A stretch of 64,000 nt of DNA from Gracilariopsis chorda (GCA_003194525.1 NBIV01000161.1:1-64000), one strand, 5' to 3'. Shown: positions 9,558 through 20,882, counted from the stretch's first letter. The notes: a model not told the origin generated them from the sequence alone. Numbers and translations: made by a program.

Positions 9558-10280
9558 GGCAGCTCGAAGCCTTGCTCTCTTGGAGAGGTACGCCCAGCTG
9601 GGTAGAGCCCTCCGTGTCCCGTATGACGGGTGTAACTCCGTCGGGAGCCTGGATGTACCTCGGAGGTTTAGGGGTTAGAACGGGTCGGAACCACGGCTGG
9701 TCCGGAAGTAGCCTGCGAACAGGGGAACAAAAGAGGGAAAGGGACCACCCGACGGGGGCGTGCGGAAAGCGGGAACAGACCCCGGAGGGGGTGCCGATAC
9801 ACACACACGAACACGCACCGCGCGGCGGTTAGGGGATATGAGGGGAAGAGATGGTCTCACGGTCTCACGACACTCGTTGGTAATATCAATACCCAAAACT
9901 GGGGCGCAGATAGGGCCTGTACGGGCGGTCACACGACAACAATGAATACCACGAGTGGTCACAACCCACTGGGTACGACGAGCACGGTCTCCTCGGTGGC
10001 GCGAGTCGGGTGAAACTACCGGGCAAGCGGTGTACCTCCGCGAGGAGTTAGACACTTCGCATGGCGAATAGAGTCAGAGCCGAACTCTCGTTCCTTTTCT
10101 TCGTGAGCTCGCCGTCGTGCGGCCGACGCTCAAGTACTAGCTCAGTGCAGTACAGTAGGTAGTGCACTAGCCTAAGTAAAATTGACCCCTAAACTACACT
10201 AAAATAAGTAGCCATTTTGGGCCTCCTGGCCGGGGCTGTAGCCACGTGTCCACCACCCTTGCCAGGCAAGTACCACAAAA
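9524..10280 (-). repeat. 5' LTR of the first gypsy element (right boundary uncertain)
   Basis: The start at TGTGGTGC is fixed by the primer-binding site. No partner copy is in the window, so the outer end is a guess based on a TACCACA terminus near 10278; an end nearer 10080 is also possible. The interval is GC-rich and holds a short ACACAC run near 9800. Confidence 0.5.
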
Positions 10281-10386
10281 TATGAATGTTCCCATAACCA
10301 CCCTGGGTAACCCGACCGCTAATTAGCCCGGTAAACGGGGGCTAAAATTCATGCATCCCGCTTCATCGCTCGCACCGAGTACACCT

Positions 10387-13300
10387 CAGATATGAGTTTC
10401 ACCATCGCCCGTACGCGGGAATGTATTGCACTACAATTTACTTCTTTTGATGGATTGTCTGTAGACGTTGTGATGTTTTTCTTTTACTTTGAGAATGTTG
10501 CTATGAGAGGAAAGACCGAAGACGATATGGCGCTCGAGCTTCTTGGCTTTCTAGAGAAGAAAGCCTTCGAGTTTTAGTATGATACTTACGCCATTAATGG
10601 TTCCCTCTCCGAAGAAGCAAAAGATTATCAATCCGTGAAACAAGCTTTTATCAACCGCTTTGAAAACGTCGAAGAACCTGAAGAGGATATTCGCCTGGCA
10701 ATATTGGCTAAACTGGACTATGGAGATTTGGTTGGTTCCTTGAGTGATATGGACAACCTTTTCCAAAAAGCTGGATTCAATTGTAAGGCAAAATTCGGCC
10801 TGTTAAGAAAAGCGGTGATGGCATACGATGATTTAGCTCAGTTTATCGTCTTTCGTGGTGCAGAAGATTATGAAGAGTTGAAGGTTCAAGTGAAAGCCTT
10901 CGATGCTGCTATGAAAGCAATGGGTTCGCATGTTTCATTCATGGGCCCACCGAAGCGTATTGTCCAGAACCACAGGCCATTGGATCATTCTTCCCACCAG
11001 GGTTTGGAGTCCAAGGTTGATAAATTATCCGAACAGTTTGCAGAGCTTACTCTCATGGTTAAGAAGTCACAGGCGGAGCGCAGAGATTACGAGAAAACAT
11101 GCGCCTACTGTAGGAAGCCCGGTCACTACGCGTCTCAGTGTGATGCCAACCCACACCGTGATACCAGATGTGCTAGGTGTGGAAAGCTTGGGCACTCTGA
11201 GATTGCTTGTTGGAGACGTACCAGGCCCGAAGAGACTCGAAAGGTGTCAGAAAACAGAGAGGAACAGAGAGATTCTTCGTCCGGTGCACAGAAGAGGTCT
11301 GATACCGTGTCCATCGTGACTGAGAACCCTCAGAATGCCGAAGTCGTCGCTACGACCAAGAGAAGTGCCGATGGTGAAGCGCTCCCGAAGCAGTGCCGTT
11401 CAGATGGCAGAGCGCCTATCCCTTCCTTGTTGAATCCACATGGCTATGAAGAGAGAATCTTCCGCGCGAAGGGTCATGAGCAGAAGCAGAAGAAACAAAA
11501 ACAGAGAAAGTCCAGGAAAGAGGGCATACAGGATCATGCAAGCAAGTATAATGTTCTAACGGAGCTGGCTCATGCCTCATCTGGGCTCAAGTTTGAGCAA
11601 TTAATCCGTGGGGACGCCGATGACGCTAAGAAAGAGATTCGAAAGCCCATTAGCCGGAAAAGCAATGTCCGCCGCTCTTTTGTTGGTCCAGTTGGCAGAC
11701 AGCCTAGACGTCTGGAAGCGGTTTCTGTAAGGATATATGGAACTGAAACTGAAGCTTTGTTTGCTTCTGGTGCTTTCCCTAACCTCATGTCTACTAAGCT
11801 GTGCATGAAGCTATCATTGGAGCCCGAACCTACCTCAAAGAAGATCACGGTTGCTAATGGAACAAGCGCTGTATGCAAGGGTATACTTCATGATGTGCCC
11901 ATTTAGTTCGGAGGCATTTCAATTCCATTGGACTTCCTTGTAATCGAAGGGTCTCCATTCGATATTATTGTTGGGTGTCCCACACTGGAGACGCTTCAGG
12001 CCCGCCTAGACCTTGGTAATCAACAAGTTAAGATGAAGATAGCTGGCAAGAAAGTGACACTTGGGTTTGACTATGCTCGCGTTGAAGTATCAGAAGGGGA
12101 TGAAGGTGACACGGATAGCGACGAATTTACGTCTGACTCCGACGCTGCTTGTGATGAGAGCGATTCCGAGGAGGATGATGAACTGGTCGTCTCTCTGACA
12201 GGCAAGACTCAATACGAAAGTAATGGCATGATACCAGAGTTGGACATCACTACTAAGGATCAGCATGATGAGTTGTTGTTCTCAAAGCTCTCTCATGTAC
12301 AAGAGAAAGAACAAAAAGAGATGAGCTCATGTCTGAAAGAAGCTGATGTAATCGCATGGGCACTAACAGATCTGCGCCCTGCCAATGTCCCCGTCTCACA
12401 TTCCTTCGAGCTCACCGTTGATAAGCCAATATATTTCCGGGCAAGAAGAATGTCCCCGAAGCACAATGAGTTCATTGGAAAGGAAATAGATCTCCTACTT
12501 GAGGCCGGTATTATTACCCCCTCTTCGTCAGCCTGGTCGTTCCCAGTGGTCATAGCCTCTAAGAAAGATGGATCTCCAAGGTTCTGTGTGGACTACCGTG
12601 AACTCAATAGGGTCATGAAAGCCGGTCGCTGGCCGCTGCCTCGAATGGAGGAAATCTTTGACAACCATGGCGGGCGTTGCGTGTTCACTACGCTCGATCT
12701 GTTTTCTGGATACTGGCAAGTGAGAATGTCTGAAGAATCCAAAGAGATGACCACTTTTGTTTGCAGGTATGGAACTTTCATGTTCGACGTCATGCCTTTT
12801 GCTCTAATGAATGCTCCCTCTACCTTTCAGCGGATGATGGACCATGTTCTTAGATATCTGCCGTTTGTGAGAGTCTATATTGATGACGTTGTTATATTCT
12901 CTAATAGCCTGGAAGAGCATACTGTTCATCTGAAGGTAGTGCTGGAACGCATTAGTAAGCACGGCTTTAAGCTTAAGTTTTCAAAGTGTCTCTTTGCACT
13001 CCCGAGAATATCTCTTCTTGGACATGTCATTGATTCCAGTGGGGTATCTGTGGACTATTCAAAGATTGAGAAGATACAGGACGCCCCAATCCCCAGAACT
13101 ACGACAGAGCTAAGGTCATTTCTTGGATTGGCAGGGTACTATCGCCGATTAATCAGAGGCCTTGCAGAGACATCTTCAGCCCTTCACAGTGCTACATCTG
13201 GGAACAGGACTCTGACATGGACGGATGAGATGCTGGATGCCTTTCACAGTTTGAAGAAGAAGCTGACAGAGCCCCCATTGTTATCATTTCCAGACTTCGG

Positions 13301-13830
13301 GGAGCCTTTCATTGTAGAGACCGACGCTTCCAGTGTTTCCCTCAGCGCAGTGTTATCTCAGAAGAAAGAGGATGGAAAGATTCACCCGCTGCAATTTGCC
13401 AGCCGTACCATGACTTCAGCAGAGAAAAATTACTCTGCATGCGAAAGAGAAGCTTTTGTGGTCATATTTGCTCTTAAGAAATTCAGGGTGTATCTTCTTT
13501 CGTCCGTTCCATTCAAGATTATCACTGATCACATGGCTCTGCGTTATGCATTCCAGAAGCGAGATATACATGGGCGCGTGGCACGCTCGCTCAATTTCCT
13601 GGCTGAATACGACTTAGAGATTGAGTACCGCGTCAGGGAAGGAGATTGGGAAGTAGGGAGAGTCAGCAGTCTTTGAAAGGGTCGTCGAAGATGTGAGGGA
13701 GGACGTAGTACTTGACGTATCTGTCATTCCCACAAATTTTGACGATGCCGCGCGGTAACCTTGACTGCATCTACATCTCATTTACGTTGTGCTGACTTGG
13801 CGGCCGGAGAGAGCAGGGATAGAGGGAATG
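10387..13830 (+). mobile_element. Broken Ty3/gypsy fossil: gag, protease, RT and RNase H only
   Basis: A plus-strand retroelement remnant. Gag occupies about 10.4-11.5 kb and carries two tandem zinc knuckles near 11.1-11.2 kb (CAYCRKPGHYASQC followed by CARCGKLGHSEIAC). A protease-like stretch follows near 11.75-12.0 kb, then reverse transcriptase from about 12.4 to 13.1 kb with FCVDYRELN and the YIDD catalytic motif, and RNase H to about 13.65 kb. No integrase and no LTR pair were found, so the copy is truncated at the 3' side and has roughly two or three further breaks. It is a different gypsy lineage from its neighbour on the left. A gag relic at 63.4-63.8 kb is its closest relative in the window. 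Confidence 0.85.
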
Positions 13831-14274
13831 CCCTGACTCTGCGGATCTACTGGTTGAAATCCAAAATAGGGGCGTATTATTGGCTACAGTAAGATCTCAA
13901 GTGGCACGGGCACTCGTGCAGCTCGCCGTGGCACGTGCCCGCTGACTCTCTCTTTTTATTGGTGCAAATGCGCGCTGATTCGCCTACACTATCTACGTCG
14001 TGTAGTTTAGCCCTTTCCCCTTTTTCCGACTGACAGCAAGGTGCCCACAGTTAGCCATAACATTCTGGGGCGGTATATGAAGACCGATACTTCCGAGTTT
14101 TGTGCCAAAACGAATTGTTTTGACCATGTGCAAATAGACGTAGATAGTGAGGCTATTTCAAGGGGTAAACGGGTATAAATAATATCACCACAAAGCTGGA
14201 ATATAAAGCTCTGTGTTGCACTATAAATGCATCGAAATGAGCCCAAAACACATTTGTTGAAGTAGAGTACTCAA
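13831..14274. other. Intergenic stretch with no recognised gene
   Basis: Nothing coding is supported here. Two TATAAA-like sites (near 14173 and 14222) lie just upstream of the small ORF that follows and could belong to its promoter. Confidence 0.4.
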
Positions 14275-14376
14275 ATGGCGGCCGCCAAGGGCGATGCAAC
14301 ACAAACGCTCAGAATCACAGTTGATGATGAATCTTCAGCCGGCCTCGTGAAGCGACTCCTCCTTCATCAGCGGTAA
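14275..14376 (+). CDS. Possible small ORF or first exon, 33 codons
   Basis: An ATG-started frame with the N-terminus MAAAKGDATQTLRITVDDES, about 50 bases downstream of a TATAAA at 14222. The frame closes at a TAA that sits inside a donor-like CAGCGGTAAAG, so it might instead be a first exon. No family is recognised. It could equally be chance; support is limited to the promoter-like box, the Ala-rich start context (AAATGGCGGCC) and composition. Confidence 0.25.
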   Translation: MAAAKGDATQTLRITVDDESSAGLVKRLLLHQR

Positions 14377-14746
14377 AGCGAAGCCACTCGCAACGCCCCC
14401 ACAACCAGTGTCGCACCTTATCCTCGAGCGCCTACACCAGCCGCAACCACCCGACGCATCGAAGCGCCCGCACCCCCTTCCGAGCAGCGCAACAAGCATC
14501 CGCGCTGTCCACCGTTATCGCCTGCAGCGCAGCACATGAGCACGTCGTCACGAAGTGCGCCATGTGGAAACTCTGTGCAACCGCCCCCAAGCGCGACGCA
14601 ATCTCAAATACAGTCGCGCGCCTCCCGCACGGAAATCGCACGCGAACTGGTTGCACGGCGCTTGCACGCGCGGCGCCGCATAAGAATAACGCGCCCCCAC
14701 GTCCGTAGCAGCGCCCGCCGGTGGCCGCCTGTTAAACTTTACCGCC
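14377..14746. other. GC-rich upstream region of the acetyltransferase gene
   Basis: A cytosine-rich interval, unlike the AT-rich DNA before it, leading into the ATG at 14747. It is probably promoter and 5' untranslated sequence. Open frames in it are short and look incidental. Confidence 0.35.
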
Positions 14747-15718
14747 ATGAACGCCGAACAACCCTCTGCCGAAGATCCCGACAACCCGACACGTGCGCCG
14801 TTGCTTGCGCGTTTGCGCCATGCTTTCACCCGTCATCGCCCCGCCGACGCCAGGCCGCAGCCCGACACGTCTTCTCCCGCGCAGCTAGCGTCCACAGAGG
14901 CGTCGCCGACTGAATCGCCGCCCGCCGAGGCGCCGCCCGCCGAGGCACCGCCCGCCGAGGCACCGCCCGCCGAGGCACCGCCCGCCGAGGCACCGCCCGC
15001 CGATGTACCGCCCGCCGATGCACCGCCCGCCGAGGCACCGCCCGCCGAGGCACCGCCTGCAGAACCCGCGCAGTCGCCACAGAAGCCCGCGGCGCGCCCC
15101 GTCCTGCTGCACGACGACGCGAATGACGTGGAGCATCTCGCGCAAACAATCACCGCCGCCTTTGCGGACGATCCGTTCATCCAGTACCTGCACCGCCCGA
15201 ACGAGCGCCACGCGCACGAGAAGGGGCTTATCGTCAACCGCACCGTGCTGCACTGCGAGTTGTCGCGTCCGAAGGGGCACACCACCGTCCACGTCACCGA
15301 CGACAACAACTGCGTGGCCATCTGGCACCACCCAGGGCACTGGAAGATCACCGGCTGGTACTTAGTCAAGTTCTCGCTTGCCATGGTGCGCGCCTTTGGT
15401 TGGCGCGTTTTGTTCATGGCATCCGCCATGAAGGAAGTGGAGCGTGCGCAACCCGAGCAGCCTCACATGCATCTGTTCATTATTGGAACTCATCCAGATC
15501 ATCAAGGAAAGGGTTACGGCACCACAGTTATCTCCGAGATGTTGAAGCATTGTGATCGCGAGCGTCTGCCCGCGTATCTGGAGTCGTCAAACCAACGGAA
15601 CCTGCCGTTCTATCGGAAGCACGGCTTCGAGTTGATCCAGCAGATTCAGCCGGCTCGCCCCGCCTGTCCGCCTATCTACACCATGTGGAGGGAGCCGCGT
15701 CCGATAGAGAAGCAGTGA
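14747..15718 (+). CDS. GNAT-family N-acetyltransferase with Pro-Pro-Ala-Glu-Ala repeats
   Basis: A single-exon gene of 323 codons. Residues 1-115 are disordered and hold about ten PPAEA/PPADA pentapeptides (about 58-107). Residues 120-315 form a GNAT fold: the acetyl-CoA loop is QGKGYG (253-258) following the beta strand HLFIIGTHPDH, and the motif B region is YLESSNQRNLPFYRKHGFE (277-295). GNAT enzymes move acetyl from acetyl-CoA to an amine; the substrate here is not predictable. The architecture (N-terminal tail, then an AFADDPFIQYL start) resembles stand-alone small-molecule acetyltransferases of fungi and algae. The ATG at 14747 fits the start of the GC-rich block and no upstream in-frame alternative looks better. 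The repeat tail is coded by a 15-bp minisatellite, so its length probably varies between strains. No signal peptide, so probably cytosolic or nuclear. Confidence 0.88.
   Translation: MNAEQPSAEDPDNPTRAPLLARLRHAFTRHRPADARPQPDTSSPAQLASTEASPTESPPAEAPPAEAPPAEAPPAEAPPAEAPPADVPPADAPPAEAPPAEAPPAEPAQSPQKPAARPVLLHDDANDVEHLAQTITAAFADDPFIQYLHRPNERHAHEKGLIVNRTVLHCELSRPKGHTTVHVTDDNNCVAIWHHPGHWKITGWYLVKFSLAMVRAFGWRVLFMASAMKEVERAQPEQPHMHLFIIGTHPDHQGKGYGTTVISEMLKHCDRERLPAYLESSNQRNLPFYRKHGFELIQQIQPARPACPPIYTMWREPRPIEKQ
14920..15062 (+). repeat. 15-bp minisatellite inside the acetyltransferase gene
   Basis: About nine to ten near-identical copies of a 15-base unit (CCGCCCGCCGAGGCA) encode Pro-Pro-Ala-Glu-Ala. 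Two adjacent copies code Asp instead of Glu (GAT for GAG). The period keeps frame, so copy-number change would lengthen or shorten the tail without breaking the gene. The reverse strand carries a matching shadow frame of Gly-Gly-Ala-Ser-Ala repeats that is not a gene. Confidence 0.9.
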
Positions 15719-17540
15719 TGCTCCCAATCCGTCCTTGCGACCAATCAAACCGTTTGTGTAACGATTTCGTGGCGACATAATTACGGTGTTGTCTCTTACT
15801 TGGCCATTCAACTTTGAAACGCGCCGATACGCAGCTGCGTTTCGCTCAATTGACCAAATTTCGGTCCCTGCGCGCTGGGATGTCTTCAGGAGTATACTCA
15901 CGCAGCAAAGGGAGCACATTGTTTTCGGTCGTATATCGTATTCAAAGCGCCTTCGCTTCTCTAGCTAGCATTGAGCTCAGTATGCTTCCGCCGTCTATTT
16001 TCGCCGACGGTTGGACTCCGACAGCACAACTGCTGGTGACACTGACCATATTCATAACGCGGAGCTTTTGTCATCATCTTTTGTGGCAGCAATCGATGCA
16101 GCTCTGCGTATCCCTTAGCTTAGACTGGGAAGTGAGGGGCTTTGCCCACACAACGAATGAATAAACCTAAATTGCTTCTCTTCATTGTCACGCTTCGGCA
16201 AGTGTTTACAGAGTTCTAGCTGGTATCGTGCCCCCTTCTTTCATATCCGTGCAATTACTGTATGACTGGACCTGTCTCGGCGCGGTGAGATAAACGGGTA
16301 GTATCAAAAACAAGGCGCTGTATACGGTTCAATGGAAATCGCTCCTGCACTCTGGAGCTGGATTGCTTTTTTGCGGGTTGCTGTGTCTAGGTTCGTCGCT
16401 CTTGCTAACATTCTAATTGTGTCTTAGCATCGTTTTAACTTTTGCTTCTGTGAGGGATCGCTCGCTCTTTCTTCCTTTTGCAGTGATCGTATCCGTGGCG
16501 TGGCTGGCATAGGGCCTTGCTTCTAATGCCGTAACAGAGACGTAAGATCTACAAACGCATTGAGTCCCATTGACAGTTCGCAGGTATACGGACGGGCTCA
16601 CAACAGTATTGCACGAGCTTTATTTTTTTGAAGAGGTTTAATTACAGAAAAATAGTTGAAAAACCTATCAATTCTAAGCAGTGACAAACTAATTTGTACA
16701 AGATTTATATGATTAATACACTTTCACCTTTTCATATACCTAGCTTAGTAATTTAAATAAGGGGTTTTGTCCTATTTAATTAAAAGCCCCTTTTTAAAAT
16801 ACAGATTGTCCAAATCCCTACCCGAGAGTTGCGTCATCGTCACGTGTGGTGCAGAAATGGAGGTTGAAGATGACGCGAACAAGAGCTGTGCATTGGATGG
16901 AAAGGATGTCGTTGTTTTCAGAGCTACAGTGTAGTGTAGCGCTACACGGCGTGACGCAGTATTATAGAACACGATAATGTGGAGAAAAAGGCGGGCAGAC
17001 TGGGGTGCGAAGATCGGGTTAATAAAAAAACATGACGGTTTGGTATAGCCAGTTTTTATCATACCACGCAGTTTGCTGCGACAGGAATAATGTTCGGCAC
17101 TGCCACCTGCCGAGAGCTCTTCTCGGTTTCCTGTGGGGCTACGGATTCGCCTCCTTTGTCATAGGGGTTCTATAAACAGTACAGTCTTGTTTGTTTGGTC
17201 AGAGTTTTAGCAGTCACTCCTAAAGCACAGTAGTTAGCGATTGCCGACTGACGTACAACCAGATTCTTGGCACACAGCAAAAAATTCAAGCATGTACAAA
17301 TTAGGAGTCTGTGCTTTGTTGACAGTGTGATCAACATTTTCAGCCACAAGTTATTCATGTGTACGCACCAGTTCTTCCAGTTTACCAGTGTGATCCAAAT
17401 CGCACAACTGGTTTGCTGTACATTCATTGCGCTGCAGACCTTTATAGATGGGCTGTGGGTAGTTGCCTTCGTCAGTGAATAGCTGCAGGACTTGCCGTTG
17501 CCATTTGACATTCTAACTTCTCTCCTCAACAGAACCGTTC
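15719..17540. other. Intergenic, no supported gene
   Basis: AT-rich sequence between the acetyltransferase and the malectin-like gene. An AATAAA lies at about 16160 and a perfect 14-bp palindrome GTGTAGCGCTACAC near 16932. Minus-strand frames of 96 and 119 codons (16772-17062, 17170-17529) have no recognisable domain and are not called. Confidence 0.4.
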
Positions 17541-18083
17541 ATGCTGGGCACAATGAAGCTTTCCTCTCAAGTTCTGGTATTCTTTGCCTTCGTGCTGGCA
17601 GTTCGCTGTCAGAATCTTTTGCTCAACGTCGGTGGACCGGACTTGCCTGTCGCCAACTTCGCCCGGGACCCCACAGCCAATCTTCTGTCCTCGGCATCCG
17701 CTAGTGTGGCTCTGCCCTCCAACACAGTCCCGTTGAACTCTTCATGGGGTCCCATCTACTCAACGTACCGCTATGCTTTCGGGGGCAACATTGCCTATCG
17801 ATTCAACGTGAGCAAGGGCAACTATTCGGTCGCCATGGCCTTTGCGGAAACCTACCTGCCCGCATTCTTCGTCGGTGCACGGCAGTTTGATGTCGTAATC
17901 AATGAAGTGGTGTACTTCAAACGCTTGGACGTGTTTGCAACCGTTGGTGCCAATAGTCCTTTGTATCTTCGTGTGGATGACATCGCCATTGCGGATGGCC
18001 AACTTACCATTGTGATGCAAAGGGTCGAGGGGAGACAGAATCCTCTTCTAAGCGCATTGGTTATTAAACCATCTGTTGTTTGA
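17541..18083 (+). CDS. Secreted single-domain malectin-like protein
   Basis: A single-exon gene of 180 codons. Residues 5-23 are a typical signal peptide with a hydrophobic core (VLVFFAFVLA) ending at a Cys before QNLLLNVGG. The rest fits a malectin/malectin-like beta-sandwich: NVGG near 29, then YRFNVSKGNYSVAMAFAETY, GARQFDVVIN near 112, and LLSALVIKP at the end. Malectin domains bind carbohydrate; in animals malectin is an ER lectin for diglucosylated N-glycans, and related domains occur in plant receptor kinases. Here there is no kinase, membrane anchor or ER-retention signal, so a secreted glycan- or cell-wall-binding role is inferred. Translation may begin at Met1 or Met5. The gene stands alone with no evident partner. 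Confidence 0.82.
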   Translation: MLGTMKLSSQVLVFFAFVLAVRCQNLLLNVGGPDLPVANFARDPTANLLSSASASVALPSNTVPLNSSWGPIYSTYRYAFGGNIAYRFNVSKGNYSVAMAFAETYLPAFFVGARQFDVVINEVVYFKRLDVFATVGANSPLYLRVDDIAIADGQLTIVMQRVEGRQNPLLSALVIKPSVV

Positions 18084-18540
18084 GAAGTTTTGCCTGAGTA
18101 TTGCTCATTTACAGGGAGGCTCAGTTCGAATATCTTTTAGCGGTGCAAGAATTCAATCTAATCGACGACGATTATCATGGAGAGAAATAAAAGCTGATGG
18201 GAACGTATTAGTGAATTTACGCAAACAAGGATTTTGTAGCACTTGGTTATTTCTTCACTAAATTTCATGGTAACAAATTCTCTAACGAGAATCGGCTCAC
18301 ACGATCTTACGCCGTGCAATATTCAGCTTATCCCCATGCCCCTAGGGTGAGAAAATTTCCTCACTTTATGCGAAGGTGAGTTGTTGGTGAGACGGTCCCA
18401 CGTCTCCCACGCACGATGACGTGGTCCACCTGTTCGGTCACACGCACCAAATGACAACGGGTGATCTCACCCGCAGCCGTACCAACCGGGACATGCCTCA
18501 CCTTCAGGGACTAACTCACTTTCAAGGCCAGTCTCGAGGC
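18084..18540. other. Gene-free stretch after the malectin-like gene
   Basis: No coding sequence is supported. The 18.3-18.5 kb part is rich in short GTGAG/CTCAC words in both directions and could hold the left end of the transposon that follows, but no terminal inverted repeat was identified by eye. Confidence 0.3.
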
Positions 18541-19475
18541 TTTGGGCGTTCATTTGCAACGGTCGTAAAAAACAGCTGCCTGTACCAGCTACATTTGTTG
18601 CTTTCAATGAATCGAGAAAAAAACGGGTGGAGATCTTTCCTCCCTCTCCATCCAAACCACAGCAAAACACCGGCAACAGCAGGATTTCAACTCCCGTAGA
18701 ACTCAGCATTGATAATGATAATCTAAAGACATCTTCTTCAACCTCAAAGCTAGGATCCCCAGGATTTCACTCTGGCAAACATATTACACCTCAAAATTTA
18801 TTGTCTGCCTTTTAGCAATCAGAATTAAACAATAAAGCTATTGAAGAGCTCTAAGACCCAAAACGAGATTTTCATGCAAACTATGGCATGCATCTGCATT
18901 ATGAAACCGATGACCAGCTTTCCCACGAGTACGATATAGGAAGCATCTGGGGGAACGAATTGCATGATCTGCGTCGCATTCCAGCATCAAATAACCTGGT
19001 TGAATATATTTCTCCTGCAGGAAACGCCTAACAGGTAGCAACTGAAGATGTGTGCTGACATCTTTTTGCGGATGGTGTGGATAATATCATGGATAGTAGT
19101 TCAGATTTAGATCATTGTAGTGAAAGTCATGGCCATGTTATTGAGAAATCGGTTTAGTTAACACCAGTTGATGGTAGACTGCGTGGTTGGGAATATGCTT
19201 CTCCGTTTTCAACCCTCGAGATTGATATTAATGGGATTAATACATTTCTTGCAGAACGTTTTGTTACAGAAGCAAACAGTTTCCTAGAATCTGTGGTGGA
19301 AAAAGTCTCTCAAAACCACAAAGAGATCAGAGTAGTCATTGGTACGGACCTCTCAGCTTTGGACATCTTTGAGGTCTTTCTTCCGGATTAGCTTCTTGGG
19401 AAAATTGTGTCCACTATCAATAGGGTTTTGAGCGCTAGAAATTAGAAACCTACAACTGTCTTTGAGTTCAGGGGG

Positions 19476-20402
19476 ATGCTGGCGCATCATTTTCTGCCGG
19501 CAAGCTACTCTACAAGCGTACAAAATATGACTCTGGCCAAGAACAAGCTTTTTTATTTTCAGCTCGGTATTGATGGACCCAGATACTCCGATATCTGGTC
19601 CTCAATTTCGTGTACAGTGCAAAGAAGACAACGGTTTGAGTCGCGAGGCAAGGGTTGGTCTAATTTTCCTCAGCGTGGAAACGCCCTCATTACCGAGCTA
19701 GAAGACGAACTTGCGGCGATTAATCGTATGTTCTGCTACGTACCTGGTTCTACAATTCTTAGTCTCGGTGACGATCATTTAAGACTACGTTCAAAAGCTG
19801 TTGCTCAGCTCAGTGTTATGGCACATATCAATAACCCAAAGAAGGCGCTCGGAACTGTCAACAATGCGCTTTGCTCTGCTCTCAATCCGCTTTTCTTAGC
19901 CTCGCACTACTCTCGTCCTGGCGAGAAAATAATCGACGTTTGGGAACGTCTTGTTCGCGCAATACAGGGTGTACCAATGTCTGGTCCATTGAAGCCCATG
20001 GTAGACGACATATTTTCTTGTGATCGGGGCTATAATTGTCGACAGACTGTGGACTTTATCAATGACAGGATTGAGGCTACTGGGATAGGTACACATAAAC
20101 GAAGTCTGGATTTTCCGTTCGTCTTTGGTGAAGGGGCCATTAGAAAACGACACAAAGGGAAAGTTGTCAGCGAAAAGGGATGCAGGGCAATATACAGCGC
20201 ACTAAGAAAGCCAGCTACGCCATCTGGGAGACAAGTTGAGGCCTGCGTCTATTGTGAGAGTTTTAGCGGTCGTATTGCAACAATGTACCACAATAATCAG
20301 CGTCTGTTTGGCTCGCATAAGTTCAAACTTATCCCAAAGAATGGAAAGTGTATCATTCTCTCTCTCTCTGTTTACGAACGAGTAACATCAATTCTATGTT
20401 AG
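19476..20402 (+). CDS. Transposase core fragment (PiggyBac-like, DRGY motif)
   Basis: The longest open block of the decayed transposase, 308 codons. The presumed catalytic Asp residues lie in LSLGDDH (about residue 97) and CDRGYNC (about 182), with a GTHKR segment near 203 in the place where PiggyBac enzymes have GT-x-R. Coding similarity continues upstream of the ATG to about 19.15 kb in the same sense (GWEYASPFSTLEIDING, VVIGTDLSALDIFEVF), interrupted by stops. The C-terminal end KLIPKNGKC is probably close to the natural block boundary. It would cut and rejoin element DNA. Confidence 0.5.
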   Translation: MLAHHFLPASYSTSVQNMTLAKNKLFYFQLGIDGPRYSDIWSSISCTVQRRQRFESRGKGWSNFPQRGNALITELEDELAAINRMFCYVPGSTILSLGDDHLRLRSKAVAQLSVMAHINNPKKALGTVNNALCSALNPLFLASHYSRPGEKIIDVWERLVRAIQGVPMSGPLKPMVDDIFSCDRGYNCRQTVDFINDRIEATGIGTHKRSLDFPFVFGEGAIRKRHKGKVVSEKGCRAIYSALRKPATPSGRQVEACVYCESFSGRIATMYHNNQRLFGSHKFKLIPKNGKCIILSLSVYERVTSILC

Positions 20403-20882
20403 CCCGGGGGTTTGCTAAGGACCCCTACAACCTATAACGCGTTCTTCGTACGATAGCTATTAGCTACAACCCGGAGTCGTGCTACACACACTGGGTTACT
20501 ACTATACTAAGAATGCATTAGGTGTCTAGGCGTGTTCAACCGCAGAATCGTTTCGTTTCCGAGGACTGTTGCCTTCTTCATTCCACCATTTCATTCAACC
20601 TCTAGAGGTCCTCGGGTAAGGGGCACACCACGACAAGGCGATTCGCATGTACCACGTTGGCCGCCAAGAAACCATTGACGACATCCTTTCCGCCCAATCC
20701 TCATTTCAGCGGCAAGCTCGGGGGTAAGAACCGGCGCGTAACCTGCTGCGGCGTCTGATCCAAGTGTAGATCCTCCGAGAAAACCCTGGAAAAAACCCCG
20801 GTCCAGAGGCTCCTTTGGAGCTCTTCCTTCGAGGGAAAAATTCAGGGAAACAGCGGCTGGATCTTCTTCCGGTAGCGGGCCC

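Larger units (their letters stand above)
1..10280 (-). mobile_element. Ty3/gypsy chromovirus, coding parts look whole; left LTR lies outside the window
   Basis: A long terminal repeat retrotransposon transcribed leftwards. Reading the minus strand from the right, it has a 5' LTR beginning near 9524, a primer-binding site at 9521-9504, gag, pol (protease, reverse transcriptase, RNase H, integrase) and a separate chromodomain frame. An oppositely oriented 519-codon ORF follows near the 3' end. Gag, pol and chromodomain frames are all open, so no break is apparent and the copy is probably young, but the second LTR is not in view to date it. The domain order protease-RT-RNase H-integrase is that of Metaviridae, and the chromodomain places it among chromoviruses. 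The right LTR boundary is uncertain; a terminal ...TACCACA at about 10278 would suit the TGTGGTGC start. It is of the same lineage as the element at 26.6-37.2 kb. Confidence 0.88.

Noticed and set aside
14833-15429. Minus-strand frames with Gly-Gly-Ala-Ser-Ala repeats
   Set aside because: They are reverse-strand shadows of the PPAEA minisatellite in the acetyltransferase gene, which has a clear GNAT fold in the other sense.
16772-17062. 96-codon minus-strand frame
   Set aside because: Low-complexity, AT-rich, no domain.
17170-17529. 119-codon minus-strand frame just upstream of the malectin-like gene
   Set aside because: Cys/Asn-rich but without a recognisable domain; it overlaps the likely promoter of the malectin-like gene.
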